64,000 nucleotides of DNA from Bagarius yarrelli (lineage: Eukaryota > Chordata > Actinopteri > Siluriformes > Sisoridae): contig VCAZ01000149.1 in the NCBI GenBank assembly GCA_005784505.1, positions 17,501-81,500 on the forward strand, given 5' to 3'. A model generated the notes under the pieces. That model worked only from the letters and a program-made list of their open reading frames with translations. It did not search any database and was not told the origin of the DNA. Within the stretch, counting starts at the first letter, position 1. Each line of letters begins with the position of its first letter. The position numbers and the translations under genes were made by a program. Below are positions 45,806 to 56,391 of this stretch, one piece after another.

Positions 45806-48743
45806 ATGCTGAAGGGTAAAGTGGCGGTGGTGAGCGGCTCGGCTCAGGGTCTGGGGAAAGCAATCACACAAATCCTGCTGGAGAATGGAGCTCAGGTACA
45901 ACAGGACCAATCACTGTTTTAATACACCATCTCTCATTCCACACTGCTCCAGGTGCTCAGGGATAAGGGTTACAGTGCGAGTGGGACAGTGCCAGTGGGA
46001 CAGTACGAGTGTTACTCTGTGAGAGTTATTGTGCGAGTATTACAGTGTGATTGTTACTGTGCAAGCGTTACTTTGCGAGTAGTACAATGCAAATGTGTAA
46101 GTTACTGTGCGAGTTACTGTATTATTGTGCAATGCGAGTGTTATTATGCAAGCATTGCTTTGCGAGTGTCATTGTGCGCGTAGTACAATCTAAGTGTTAC
46201 TGTGTGAGTAGTACAAAGTAGTACAGTGAGTGTTATCGTGTCAGTGTTACTGTGTTAATTTTGAGGTGCAAGTGATTCGATGTTCACCTGCAGGTGGCCA
46301 TGTTAGATGTAAACGAGGCAGCGGGTCAGGAGCTGCAGGTGCAGTTGAATCAGCAATACGGATCGGAGCAGACGCAGTTCTATAAAGCAGACGTCTCATC
46401 AGATCAGCAGTTTACAGGTATGAATGGCGGTTTAAGGTCTAGACGCAGTTTATGGTGTGTTACATTTCTGTCTAAAGGTCAGAGTTAAAACTCTTTAACT
46501 CAGTATAAAGGTTTTAACTTTTCTTGCTGAAACATTAGTGCAAATCTAAAGTATTTTATTCAGAACACACTTGTGTATAATTTCTAATCAGTGAGAGAAA
46601 TGGGTTACAGCCGTCTGGGTTAAGACGATTCTAATGGACCTGCACCTTGGAGGCCCCAAAATCTGTTTTATTTGTAGTAACAGTGCAGAAAGAGTGTGGT
46701 AAGAAGCCAAACCTAATCTTTTCTAGGGCTTTAAATTGTTAGCGGCACAAAATGACTGCCTGTCTTCTCTGTGTTTATTACAGATGTGTTTCAGAAGATT
46801 CTCAATAAATTCAGTCACATCGACATCTTCTGTAACAACGCTGGAATCGTAGATGAGAAGAACTGGGAGAAAACTGTGTCCATAAACCTGGTGAGACTGC
46901 GTGCGGAAAGACAAGAGAGAGATGAGAGAGCCGAGAAAAAGATAGATACAAGAAGCCAGCGCTGGAAAGCCAAATAAGGAAGAGCAGGGAAAAAAAGAGA
47001 GAGTTGTGAGAGAGAGTTGTGAGAGAGAGTTGTGAGAGAGAGTTGTGAGAGAGAGTTGTGAGAGAGAGTGTATAAGAGATGAGAGAGGTGTGTGAGAGAG
47101 GTGTAAGAGAGAGGAAGTGATGTGAGAGATAAGAAAGAAGTGTGTGAGAGAGAGGTGTGAGAGAGCAATGTGTGTAAGAGAGAGAGTGAAAAATTTAAGG
47201 GAAAGAGATTGCGAGACAGAAAGATGGGAGGGAAAGAGATTGAGAAAAAGAGAGAGAGAATGTTTCCCTTGTTGTAGTGCAGACCTCTAACCCAGCGTTC
47301 ACTTACACCTTTTATAAAAAAATTTAAAACACTGAACAGAGACTTAAGAAGGAAAACTATAAATTTTGTTTATTTTTGATGAATCAGCTCACTGAGTAAC
47401 TGTGTGTATTTGTGTGTGTAAACAGTCAGGAGTGGTGAGAGGAACATATCTGGCTCTGGATCACATGAAAAAGCAGAACAGTGGAAATGGAGGTGTTATC
47501 ATCAACGTTGCTTCACTTGCAGGTGTGAAAAGAAAGAAAGTGAATCAAACTTAGTGTGTGTGTTTTATAAAACAGTCCTAAGACTGTTAATAGGACTGAA
47601 AATGTTTTAGTTAACTCTGTGTGTGTGTGTGTGATCCAGGTCTTGGTCCATTTCCCTCAGTTCCGGTTTACACAGCGACTAAATACGGTGTGGTGGGATT
47701 CACCCGCGCTCTCGCTGTACGTACTGGCGTCTAGCTTCACTCCTCACCTGCTATTTGCATTCCGTTAACAGACTCTGTATTGTGTGTGTGTGTGTGTGTG
47801 TGTGTATAGATGGCATCTCAGATCTCAAATTATGGTGTAAGGATTAACGCTTTGTGTCCAAGTTTTGTCAGGACGCCGCTGCTCGACACGTTTAAACAGG
47901 ATGAAAGAACAGGACAATTTAACAACATGATTTCTTTCACCGAGACTCTGCTAAACAAATTCAACATCGTCGAGTGAGTTTATCACACACACACACACAC
48001 ACACACGGGGGTACGCCGTATCAACACAGTTCAGATTCACGGTATGGTTAACGTTATTTCATGCTAACGATGTATTCTATGGTGTAGTTATTTAAATAGG
48101 TAGTTTTTCGGTAAAATCATTAAAAAAGCTGTTACTTTTTTCTTAAGTATAAAAGTATAAATAAATAAATAAATAAACATTAAAAATCCACACCTCTTTT
48201 CATTTTCCATGTTTCTGACAAACTGCCAATGTTTACCTCAGTCTCACATGCAGTGTCTTGCTCAGTGAGTTAGCCAGACCAACTATTTACCTGTTGTGCT
48301 TTACACAGAATAAAAAATCTACTTCAGTTGACATTTTATTTCGCATAAACAAAAGCACTAGTCCCCTCCACACACACGCACAGGCACACACACACACACA
48401 CACTCACTCACTTACACACACATAATAGTGTAAAACTAACTTTAGAATTTTTGTGTGTGTGTGTGTGTGCAGGGTGGAGCAGGTGGCGAAGGCGTTTCTC
48501 CACTTGGTGAAGGATGAGTGTGTGAATGGAGCAGCTCTTGTGGTGAAGAGTGAAGGTGCAGCGTTTGCTGATTTTCCTAAAGAAATCCAGACCACACCCA
48601 TTTCTCTGATTTTCCTAAAGAAATCCAGACCACACCCATTTCTCTGTAACCATGGAAACCAGTACTTTACTGCAACAGTGAACTACTGTCTGCACAAATG
48701 CACAGAAATAAAGAGCTTAATATATACAAGTGTTACAGTGTGA
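45806..48743 (+). CDS. hpgd: 15-hydroxyprostaglandin dehydrogenase [NAD+], C-terminus altered by a 38-bp duplication
   Basis: Short-chain dehydrogenase that oxidises the 15-hydroxyl of prostaglandins, inactivating PGE2; cytosolic, NAD-dependent. Exons: 45806-45895, 46294-46417, 46784-46890, 47426-47522, 47640-47716, 47810-47973, 48473-48743. Phases agree. Family features: cofactor loop SGSAQGLGKA, acidic residue after the second strand (VAMLDVNEA), NNAGI, catalytic Ser in INVASLAG, and the Tyr-Lys pair in YTATKYG. INALCPSFVRTPLL follows. As the sequence stands the protein is 309 aa, against 266 in human. A perfect 38-bp tandem repeat (48,571-48,608 and 48,609-48,646) covers the C-terminal codons. 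Without the second copy the frame would stop right after TTPISL, at 265 aa. The extra unit shifts the frame past that stop and adds 44 codons of unrelated sequence. It is either a real variant, a polymorphism or an assembly error. Confidence 0.93.
45957..46275. repeat. Degenerate minisatellite in hpgd intron 1 (GTGTTACTGTGCGAGT unit)
   Basis: About twenty irregular copies of a ~12-16 bp unit built from GTTACTGTGCGAG, GTACAATGCAAGT and GTGTTACTG words. The same unit type reappears directly 3' of hpgd at 48,722-49,110. Confidence 0.8.
46994..47170. repeat. GA-rich tandem repeat in hpgd intron 3 (16-bp GAGAGAGAGTTGTGAG)
   Basis: Five near-identical 16-bp copies from about 46,997 to 47,070, followed by looser GTGTGAGAGAGAG words to 47,170. 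Confidence 0.9.
48571..48646 (+). repeat. hpgd: Perfect 38-bp tandem duplication over the hpgd stop region
   Basis: Copy 1 is 48,571-48,608 and copy 2 is 48,609-48,646. Each starts ATTTTCCTAAAGAAATCCAG and ends CCCATTTCTCTG. No mismatch separates them. The trinucleotide TAA follows copy 2 at 48,647-48,649; in the reading frame that enters copy 1 it would be the stop codon if only one copy existed. Since 38 is not a multiple of three, copy 2 is read in another frame and that TAA is skipped. Confidence 0.97.
48707..48712 (+). terminator. hpgd: hpgd poly(A) signal AATAAA
   Basis: Canonical AATAAA, 58 bp after the ancestral stop position. It lies inside the frame extended by the duplication, whose new stop is at 48,741-48,743, only about 30 bp after the signal. 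Confidence 0.65.
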
Positions 48744-49110
48744 CTGTTACAATGCAAATGTTTAGGTGTGAGTTTGAGAGCGCGAGTGTTACGGTGTGAG
48801 TATTATAATGTAGTTTCACTGCGAATGTTACAGTGTGAGTGTTAAAATGTGTGTTTGACAAAGTGAGTGTTACAGCACAAGTCTTATGGCGCGATTGTTG
48901 AGTTGCAAGTGCTACAGTGTGAGTGTTACAACACAAATGTAGAAATTTGAGTGTTACATCAAGAGTGTTACCATGCTAGAGTTGAGTTTTACAGTGCGAG
49001 TGTTATGACGTGAATGTTAAGATCTAAGTGTTATAGCATGAATGTTCAGGGGCAAGTGTGACTGCTAAGGTGTAAGTGTTAGAATGTGAGTGCTACAATG
49101 CGACTGTTGC
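48722..49110. repeat. Degenerate minisatellite 3' of hpgd (GTGTTACAGTGTGAGT unit)
   Basis: About 25 irregular copies of GTTACAGTGTGAGTG-like words. The unit matches the array in hpgd intron 1. Translation across it gives NTHTVTLALS-like peptides with no homology. Confidence 0.85.
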
Positions 49111-52100
49111 AGTAAAGCAGACGTCTGGGGGGGGATTTTCGGGTTGATTTTTAACTCTGAAGTCTGTTCCTTCTGTTCAGAGGGTTAGCGTGACTCTGCT
49201 TCAGTGATCTATAACGAGAGCAGAGGTCATCCTGCAGGAACACAGAGCAGGGAGACTATCAAATCCGAGCAATGATTTAAAAATCCTACAAAATGAGAGC
49301 AGATGTTTAATCAGTTTAAAGGTAATTATTAACAAATCAATAACACACTCGACTGCAAACTAAGACAAACTATCTTAAGCTCTAACAAACAAATTTAGAC
49401 TTTTAATATTGCATACACTGTAGAAATTATACCTGTCTGTCTGTGTGAATGTTGTGTAGTTTATGTTCACAGCTGTGTGTTTAAGATAATCTTTAATCAG
49501 CCTCTGCTGTTTTAACAGGTGTTGACCACACACACACACCTACATTAGATACATTTAGACCCGTGTTATGGGATCGTATGGATCCATGTAACCCTGAGCT
49601 GCTCTCATACACCGCAGTGTAAACTCACTTACAGATTAACTGGATTTATTATTAATCCCTGTGAACTTACACACAGAATTTATAGCAAGCGCTCTGTGTG
49701 TGATGACTTTTATCATTTAAATAAATTGCCCCCTTTTATAAGGTGAAAGTGAAGAGGCGGGGCTTTAAAAAAAGAAAAAGTTTTAATTGGTAGAGCACAC
49801 AAGAGGGGGAGGACTTTTTACTCAGAGTGTGTTTCCATTATGTTTGATTATTAGCATGACTCTATCACAGGCATGTGCAGCCTCTTCACCCTTGACCTCT
49901 GACCCCTGTAGTGCAGGACGCTGTATGTGTATGCGTTGTATAGGGACTGGGACATCATTAGCACATGGCTGATGTGGTGAGGATTTACAGGGCGGCTTTA
50001 GCAGCCCATGTGTGTAGAGGTGAAACTGATGAGAGTGAGACAGGTTTACTGCACACTTTTAATGAGATCACATCCCATTCACACAGCTTTATTACTCAAA
50101 GCAGGAAGTATAGAATATTTTCATCAGAGCAAACACACACAGACACACACACACACACACACGCAGAGGGAATACCCCCCAACACACACACATATAAAGA
50201 GTTACTTGCAGCAAATGTAAGGCGCCTCAGCTGATTAGTCATGACATCATTATTATTATTTTAGTCACTTTTTAATGATGTAGGAAAAGTGTGTGCAAAC
50301 AAATACAAGATAATTAATTTGATATGTAGATGTTTTACACATAAAGGTCTGTAGGAAGTTTATTTTATAAATCATTTAATAGTTTTGTGGGGCACTTCTA
50401 AAGTCCAGGCTCTGGTCCGGATCTGGATGAGGAAGAAAATGTTATACGGCTCCAACTACATTTTGTATTATAGGGGCTGGGAATATGAGAACTTTTTTTT
50501 GAATAGTGAAAATTTGAATGATTGACAAAGGAAATTTTACTAAACCAAATGCTGTGGCATTTAAAAAGTTTTAAATATTTAACATTTAATAATTTTTTAT
50601 TCTAAATTCTTAGACCACAAATATACAGATTTTAACAATGCAGACTCAAGTTTTCAAAATAAAGAAATTCCGAAGATCAAATTTAATGTTTTAGAATTAG
50701 AATTCAGATCCTACAGAAAGCAGGTCAAAGGTCATCCACAGGGAAAAGTAAATAAACACTGAAAAATAGAATCAACCATTTCACCATTCACACAGACTAA
50801 AGTGATTGTTAAACATTTATAGATTAATAGTTAACATTGCCAACAAGCAAAACATGTCTTAGGGTCTCTGGTGGTTTTTTTTAGTATATTTGGTGTGTTT
50901 AAAATAATTTAATATAAGACACTGATATGGCTAAAGCAGGAAACTAATGCATGCAACAGGGTCCATGCTCCTGATATACAAGCACTAATAAACACCTTTA
51001 GTTTAAATAACAAACTATTTAAAAATTATTTACATTTTCTTTACTTTATTTCTGGATCTACCAAATGCCAGAAATGTAAAGAAATAAAATGTAAATGATT
51101 GTATAAATCTGTAACAGAAGCTTAAGTACTCACTGAATTCGCTATTCAACATATTAATAATAAAAATGAAGTTTAAAGTTTGCGAGATATAAATGGAAAT
51201 AACTGTCTGTCTGTGTGACTCTTTTTAATCCAGCACACTGATAAAGGTAAAACAGGAAGTAATGGGCTGTTGTTTAAGGCTCGTTGGATGTTGTCACTTT
51301 TTTCTAACCCCTCCCACACCTACAGTGATGGGTCAGTAGTGGTGTGGGTGGAGCATCAGGGAGCTGATGCATTGTAAAGGGCGGAGTATGATGAAGAGGA
51401 ACTGTTTAAAGAGAGTTAGATATGTGTGTGTGTGTGAAATGTTCTCAAGATCATTCTATAACTCTACCTCAGAGAAAGTGAATGTTTAAATTGAAGAATA
51501 AATATTTATATACATACTAATAAAAGCTTGTAACATTATCAGTATTTTGAATGTCACGATTGTAAAACCCTGAATAATAATTAACGTCATTAGGTTAGAA
51601 ATATAATGTTAAACTCCTATAAAACAGAGTTAAAAGTCTATGTTTATTAACTGATTAAAACGGTCCTCATTAGAAAATCGCTATCAGGAGTCACTTAGAC
51701 AAGGGGCGGGGCCAAGTGGAAAGATCAGAGACAGACGTGTGGACAGCTAAATGCTGTGAGGGCAGGGCTAAGCAAAACTCGCAGACTGACAAGTGGGCGT
51801 GGTCTTTAGAATAGCGTGTAATATAGAGGGCGTGGTCAGGTGAATGCTGTGTAATTAACAAATTCCTTTTGATCAGACCTGAGTAAACGTACAGAATTGC
51901 TACAGCTACATTTTATTTCATTAAATATATAATCACATTCTAACTCCGCTTTACATCTTTGAATCATCTCAGTAATAATTCATCAGCTTCTGATAATATA
52001 GTCATACAATATACTGCACTGTGAATGATGAGGAAAAGTTCAGAATAAAGCGGTGTAATTACAGCTGTATTACACACGTCATTATTTTAGAATGATTTAT

Positions 52101-52734
52101 AGAAGCATGTGTTTATTTCCAAATTTAAAAAAACGCAAAACCGAAGCCCCGCCCCTGGATAGAAGTCCTGAATGAGACAAGTCCATTTACGGTTAAAGCG
52201 CTGTTCCATAAGAAGAGAGACAGAAGAACACACATTAGGTTTAAAATACAACACTGCAACAGCGTCAAAGATCAGATAAAAAAGGTCAGCAAGGTTTCAT
52301 GTAGAAGCTTTCATCCAGAAACAACAGACAAGACGGCAAAGGAGGAGAAACGAACACTCGCTCCAAATCAGGAGCCAAATAAACATTCAATAAGAGACAG
52401 GACACTGAAGAGACAACGCATTAGTCCATCTGAAGTGTGATGCTGCTTGTCATGACAACAACGTTCATACTGTGATCGTTCATGAATTTGGCACAGAACA
52501 GAAAAAATAACAGCTGACATGGAGAACCAGAAAGCACTGCAATGTCAATAAAATTAGATGGACGGACAGATAGACAGGCTCTGTCCATCAGGCTGATCTC
52601 ATTACTGATAGTGTGCTTGTATAAACTGATTACTATTCACATTGTAGTCTGCTAAAGTGTGAGCAGTCAGTCAGTACATCAGCAGAGATGTATGAGTGTG
52701 TGTGTGAGTTTGTTGAAAGGGGCGAGTTGTTGTG
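49111..52734. other. Intergenic hpgd-sap30l: no gene seen
   Basis: No supported coding exon. In mammals HAND1 lies beyond SAP30L at the equivalent place, and I see no bHLH-like sequence here. Contents include a few short CA runs (50,140-50,162) and AT-rich sequence; the last few hundred bases, up to 52,734, are the sap30l 3' UTR. A moderately GC-rich stretch at 51,290-51,420 with CCCTCCCACACC and GGGCGGAG words might be regulatory. Confidence 0.6.
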
Positions 52735-54220
52735 TTACTCCAGCTGTTTACTTCCCTCGGATTTCTGGTCCAGACGGCTCTTACTGCTCTTGACCATATA
52801 AATAAAGTATGTGAGTGTTTCCTTCTCGTTCACCGGTATGTTCCGGAAGTGGCGACTCACCGTCTGAAAACCACACACAGAGTCGGTAAATCGCACAGGG
52901 ACTGAATTCTGATATAAACATCTGTACAACGTGTGCCACATAATGCACTGTTGTTGGTTATTATTCTACCAATCCTCTGCTCGTTAGAGTGTATTAAACA
53001 GAAGTAACTGCAGGTGCAGTGCCACACTGGACTCACACACACTGGACTCACACACACTGGACTCACACACACTGGACTCACACACACTGGACTCACACAC
53101 ACTGGACTCACACACACTGGACTCACACACACTGGACTCACACACACTGGACTCACACACACTGGACTCACACACACTGGACTCACACACACTGGACTCA
53201 CACACACTGGACTCACTTATATACACTTCACAAGTCTAGTAAACAGTGTGTGTTAATTGGGTGTACCTCTGCCAGTTGGGCTTTGTTGAGTCCAGGTCTG
53301 GTTTGGATTTTGTAATGTCGTTTGTAACGGCGCAGTGTGTTTACCTGCAACTGAAACAGATCCACCTGAAACACACACACACACACACACAGATTAAGAG
53401 TCATCTCTTAACAAAAACACACCACTAAAACGTCACTAAAATCCCACACATCTACATTTACTTTCAACACTCATCTGTTTATATGTTTAACCTAGAAATA
53501 GGTGTGTGTGTGTGTGTGTGTGTGTGTTTTAACCTCTGGAACATCGACATCATGATCAGGAGACTCTCCGCCATCATCGCTGGTTTTTCTCTTCCGCTTG
53601 TTGCGCACGCTCTGGATGAAATTTTTGTGGAAATCACAGATGTACAAATGTCTAACCTGAAACCAATACAGACACACTGAGGGTTAAAGATGATAAATAA
53701 TAAAACAGCATCCACACAGCTTTAACGAGAAGAAAGAGAGACACCAAGAAAGAGAGAGAGAGAGAGGGGGGGGGGAGTCCTCTGTTTAGAAGCCACCACT
53801 GATTCGGGCTCAGATACTTCCTATATGCGGTCATGTTTAGCTGCAACAGTGCGAAAAATAAACATCATCTTATCTCTGATTCACAGTCCAGCATTCAGCA
53901 GCGGTGTGTGAGGTGTAGTGGAATATTTAAGTGTTTTATTTAGTGGACAGGCTGAAAAAAACAGAACACTGCTAGAGAGAGAGAGAGAAAGAGAGAGACG
54001 GATAAGCAAGATAGACAGAAAGTCTCACGCTTTTGTCGATGTCCAGTTTAAGCTTTTTCTGAGAGATGCTCTTCTGGATCCTCTTGCTGAAGGAGGCGTT
54101 TCCGGCAGGCCGCCCGCAGCGCTCTCCTCCCTCCAGAAGACAGCAGCAGCTCTGTGGGAACAGCGGGGTCAGACCCGGGCCCTCGGGGCTCTCCTCCTCC
54201 GTGCTGAACCCGTTCATCAT
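52735..54220 (-). CDS. sap30l: SAP30-like protein, Sin3A-HDAC corepressor subunit
   Basis: Nuclear/nucleolar subunit of the Sin3A histone deacetylase complex that binds DNA and phosphoinositides through an atypical C2CH zinc module. Exons: 54029-54220, 53534-53656, 53267-53365, 52735-52863, all GT-AG with consistent phases. Length is 180 aa from the first ATG or 179 aa from the second; two ATGs are adjacent (54,220 and 54,217) and the family starts MNGF, so either may serve. Human SAP30L is 183 aa. Visible parts: zinc module CCLLEGGERCGRPAGNASF...YICDFH, basic region FSKRIQKSISQKKLKLDI and NKRKRKTSDDG, and Sin3-interaction domain LFQLQVNTLRRYKRHYKI to FRNIPVNEKETLTYFIYMVK, ending KSEGSKQLE. 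SKRIQK with DFHKNFIQS and the KQLE end favours SAP30L over SAP30. It lies tail to tail with hpgd. Confidence 0.96.
53026..53216. repeat. VNTR in sap30l intron 3: 15-bp unit ACTGGACTCACACAC, ~13 near-perfect copies
   Basis: Twelve identical 15-bp units plus a terminal variant. The array takes up about half of the 403-bp intron and ends about 50 bp from the exon 3 donor. The perfect identity points to recent expansion or homogenisation. Confidence 0.97.
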
Positions 54221-54780
54221 CACACACACCAAGGCTGAGACGGGAACCGACACCGATTCACTCTGTCAGTTACAGAGCTGCGCTAATCCTTCAGTCACTC
54301 CACACACACGCACGCACGCACACACACACGCACGCACACACCCCTAAAGACCTGAAACAAAATCCGTCTCTAAACCTCGCACTGAACGGTGGAAGTTAAA
54401 TGAACTCTGTCGCAGTCTAAGCCACGCGAATGGCGCCGCGAACCGAAAGCACTGCGATTATTTTTATCGAGCTTAGCATAGCAACAGCAACAGCGGGGAA
54501 AACTCGTCACAAAAGTACTTAACTGACAAAATGAGCGACTTTACTCCGTAATTTACAATTACACCGCTGTGCACTCCAGTCTTTTCTAAAGTCGGGTTGT
54601 TTTATCCGTTTCTTCTATTAAAAAGCAGTAAAAAAAATTCAGGATTTATTTAGTTTAACATTAAACACGAAGCGCCAGCCGCCGAGAGAGCTCGTACAAT
54701 GCCGCGGAGCACTTCCGGTAATCCCACCGGAACTCCTCAACGGGCAGTGTCATTGGTCAGTTTCTGATAGGGGCATGACT
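54221..54780 (-). promoter_or_regulatory. sap30l: sap30l promoter region with ETS sites and CCAAT box
   Basis: On the reverse strand a CCAAT motif (54,752-54,756) is followed by CCGGTGGGATTACCGGAAGT, which holds a canonical ETS core at 54,711-54,720. The region 54,400-54,730 is richer in CpG than its flanks. It also carries a CA-type repeat with CACGCACGCAC words at 54,301-54,341. The transcription start is not fixed. Confidence 0.55.
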
Positions 54781-56391
54781 TGTACAAATTCCTAGTGTTT
54801 TAATTGGTTATTGTACTTGTCCTTTGGTTAGCTACACTTCCTGGTTCTTTCCTCGCTGTTCGTTGCTGTAGGTGTATGTTTATGAACAGGACTGGTGCTT
54901 TAGTCGAAAGAATTGTACGTGCGGTATCTGTTAAAATATTCAAATATATTAAATAATACCGTGTACAGACGCAGCCAGCGATGCTCCAGATTGTGTTAAG
55001 AGTTATACGACTTTTATACGGTGTACATTCACAACTACAGAAAAAGTTTTGGTGCATTTTGGATAAACAAAGAAATACGACAGATGATTATGGCGTATTA
55101 TTTTGCGTGCTGGAGGCCGAATCTCGGATTGTTTAATAAACACTAAAATACCACTGAGCTCGGCGGTCATTGGGTTAAACTCGTCTCATTCAGGTTATTT
55201 GTCTGTCTAGAGATTTGGTCACATTCCTGTCCTAAGAGAACACGAGAGGTTTATCAGTGTGGCCACCAGGGGGCCCTAAGACATCACCTGAGTTTAGTGC
55301 AACTACACCGGTTTATTTATATATATTAATAAAATAAATGAATGCATGACATTTATATTAAATATTTTGTGATTATAATTTGTTAACATCACTAAATTCA
55401 CAACTTTTAGGCACATTTTTAACAGAACATTTCTCCCCATATCCTAAACTTAACCTGGTGCCATTTTACACACACACACAGAAATACAGAATGTTTTATT
55501 TTTTATTTAAATTTGATTTGATATCCAGTACTGAAATAGATTCATATTTCTTTAGGAAAATAATCATTTTCAAATCATTCTCCTTTATAGTTTATCAAGC
55601 TGTTAATTTAAAAAAAAAAGTTAATGAATTTTCCCCTCGAGGAATTCAGCTTCTCCCACCAGCACAGGGACAAGGCGAGTGAACCCTCCCCAACCTCATG
55701 TCCAATGACAAAATTAAAACAATCAGACTGTAATAAATCTAGATTTACTACAGAAATTTAGATTTTATGTATGAGATTTAAACAAAACAGAATCCAGTAA
55801 AGTGATTACTGAAGCTGAAACATGGTGTTAATAATAGAAAGACGTGAGGAAAAAAATATGTAGGAAGGTGCATATATCTCATATTTCTCAGCGTTCATGT
55901 ATTTTCAGGGAGGATGAAAACACACTTTTGTTTATGTGAGATGGCAAGCTAACTCATAGTTAACTCAGAGTTCAATAATATCAAAAAGGAATCACTCGAA
56001 AGTGCCAAAGCGTCTTATTGGTTTCTACTCACTGGTGAAAGAGTTCACTGTCCGAGTGCACACTGGAGATGTGCTGAACATTATCGGCTAAAAGGCGAGA
56101 CAGGAGTTCACTTGCTCTGCTACACACCTGTCTCTTACACCAAGGCACTAAGTTTAGCATTAAGTTTAACAGCACGAGTGTTTTTTACGTGTCATCTGAC
56201 ATGATCGATTCATTACTTCATCAGCACAGTGACAGTCACACTCCGGCCTTAAAACAGCATCCCAAACTGAAGATCCAGATGTTAAAACTCATAGGTTCAT
56301 ATGCTCCAGTCTCAAACATCTGCCTATGTCCGGAATCTAAACCAACTTCATAAGAGCAGAGAAGCAGGCGATGAAGATGTTCTGCCGGTTG
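54781..56391. other. Intergenic sap30l-galnt10, including the galnt10 3' UTR
   Basis: No supported coding frame. The side next to 56,391 must be galnt10 3' UTR, since that gene runs leftward; its poly(A) site is not clear. The remainder is AT-rich with no repeat family I can name. Confidence 0.6.

Noticed and set aside
53026..53216. Regular direct repeats resembling a CRISPR array
   Set aside because: There are no spacers, the unit is 15 bp back to back, and the DNA is vertebrate.
53014..53315. Overlapping open frames with THTGL, THTHW and SPVCV repeats
   Set aside because: They are translations of the 15-bp VNTR in sap30l intron 3.
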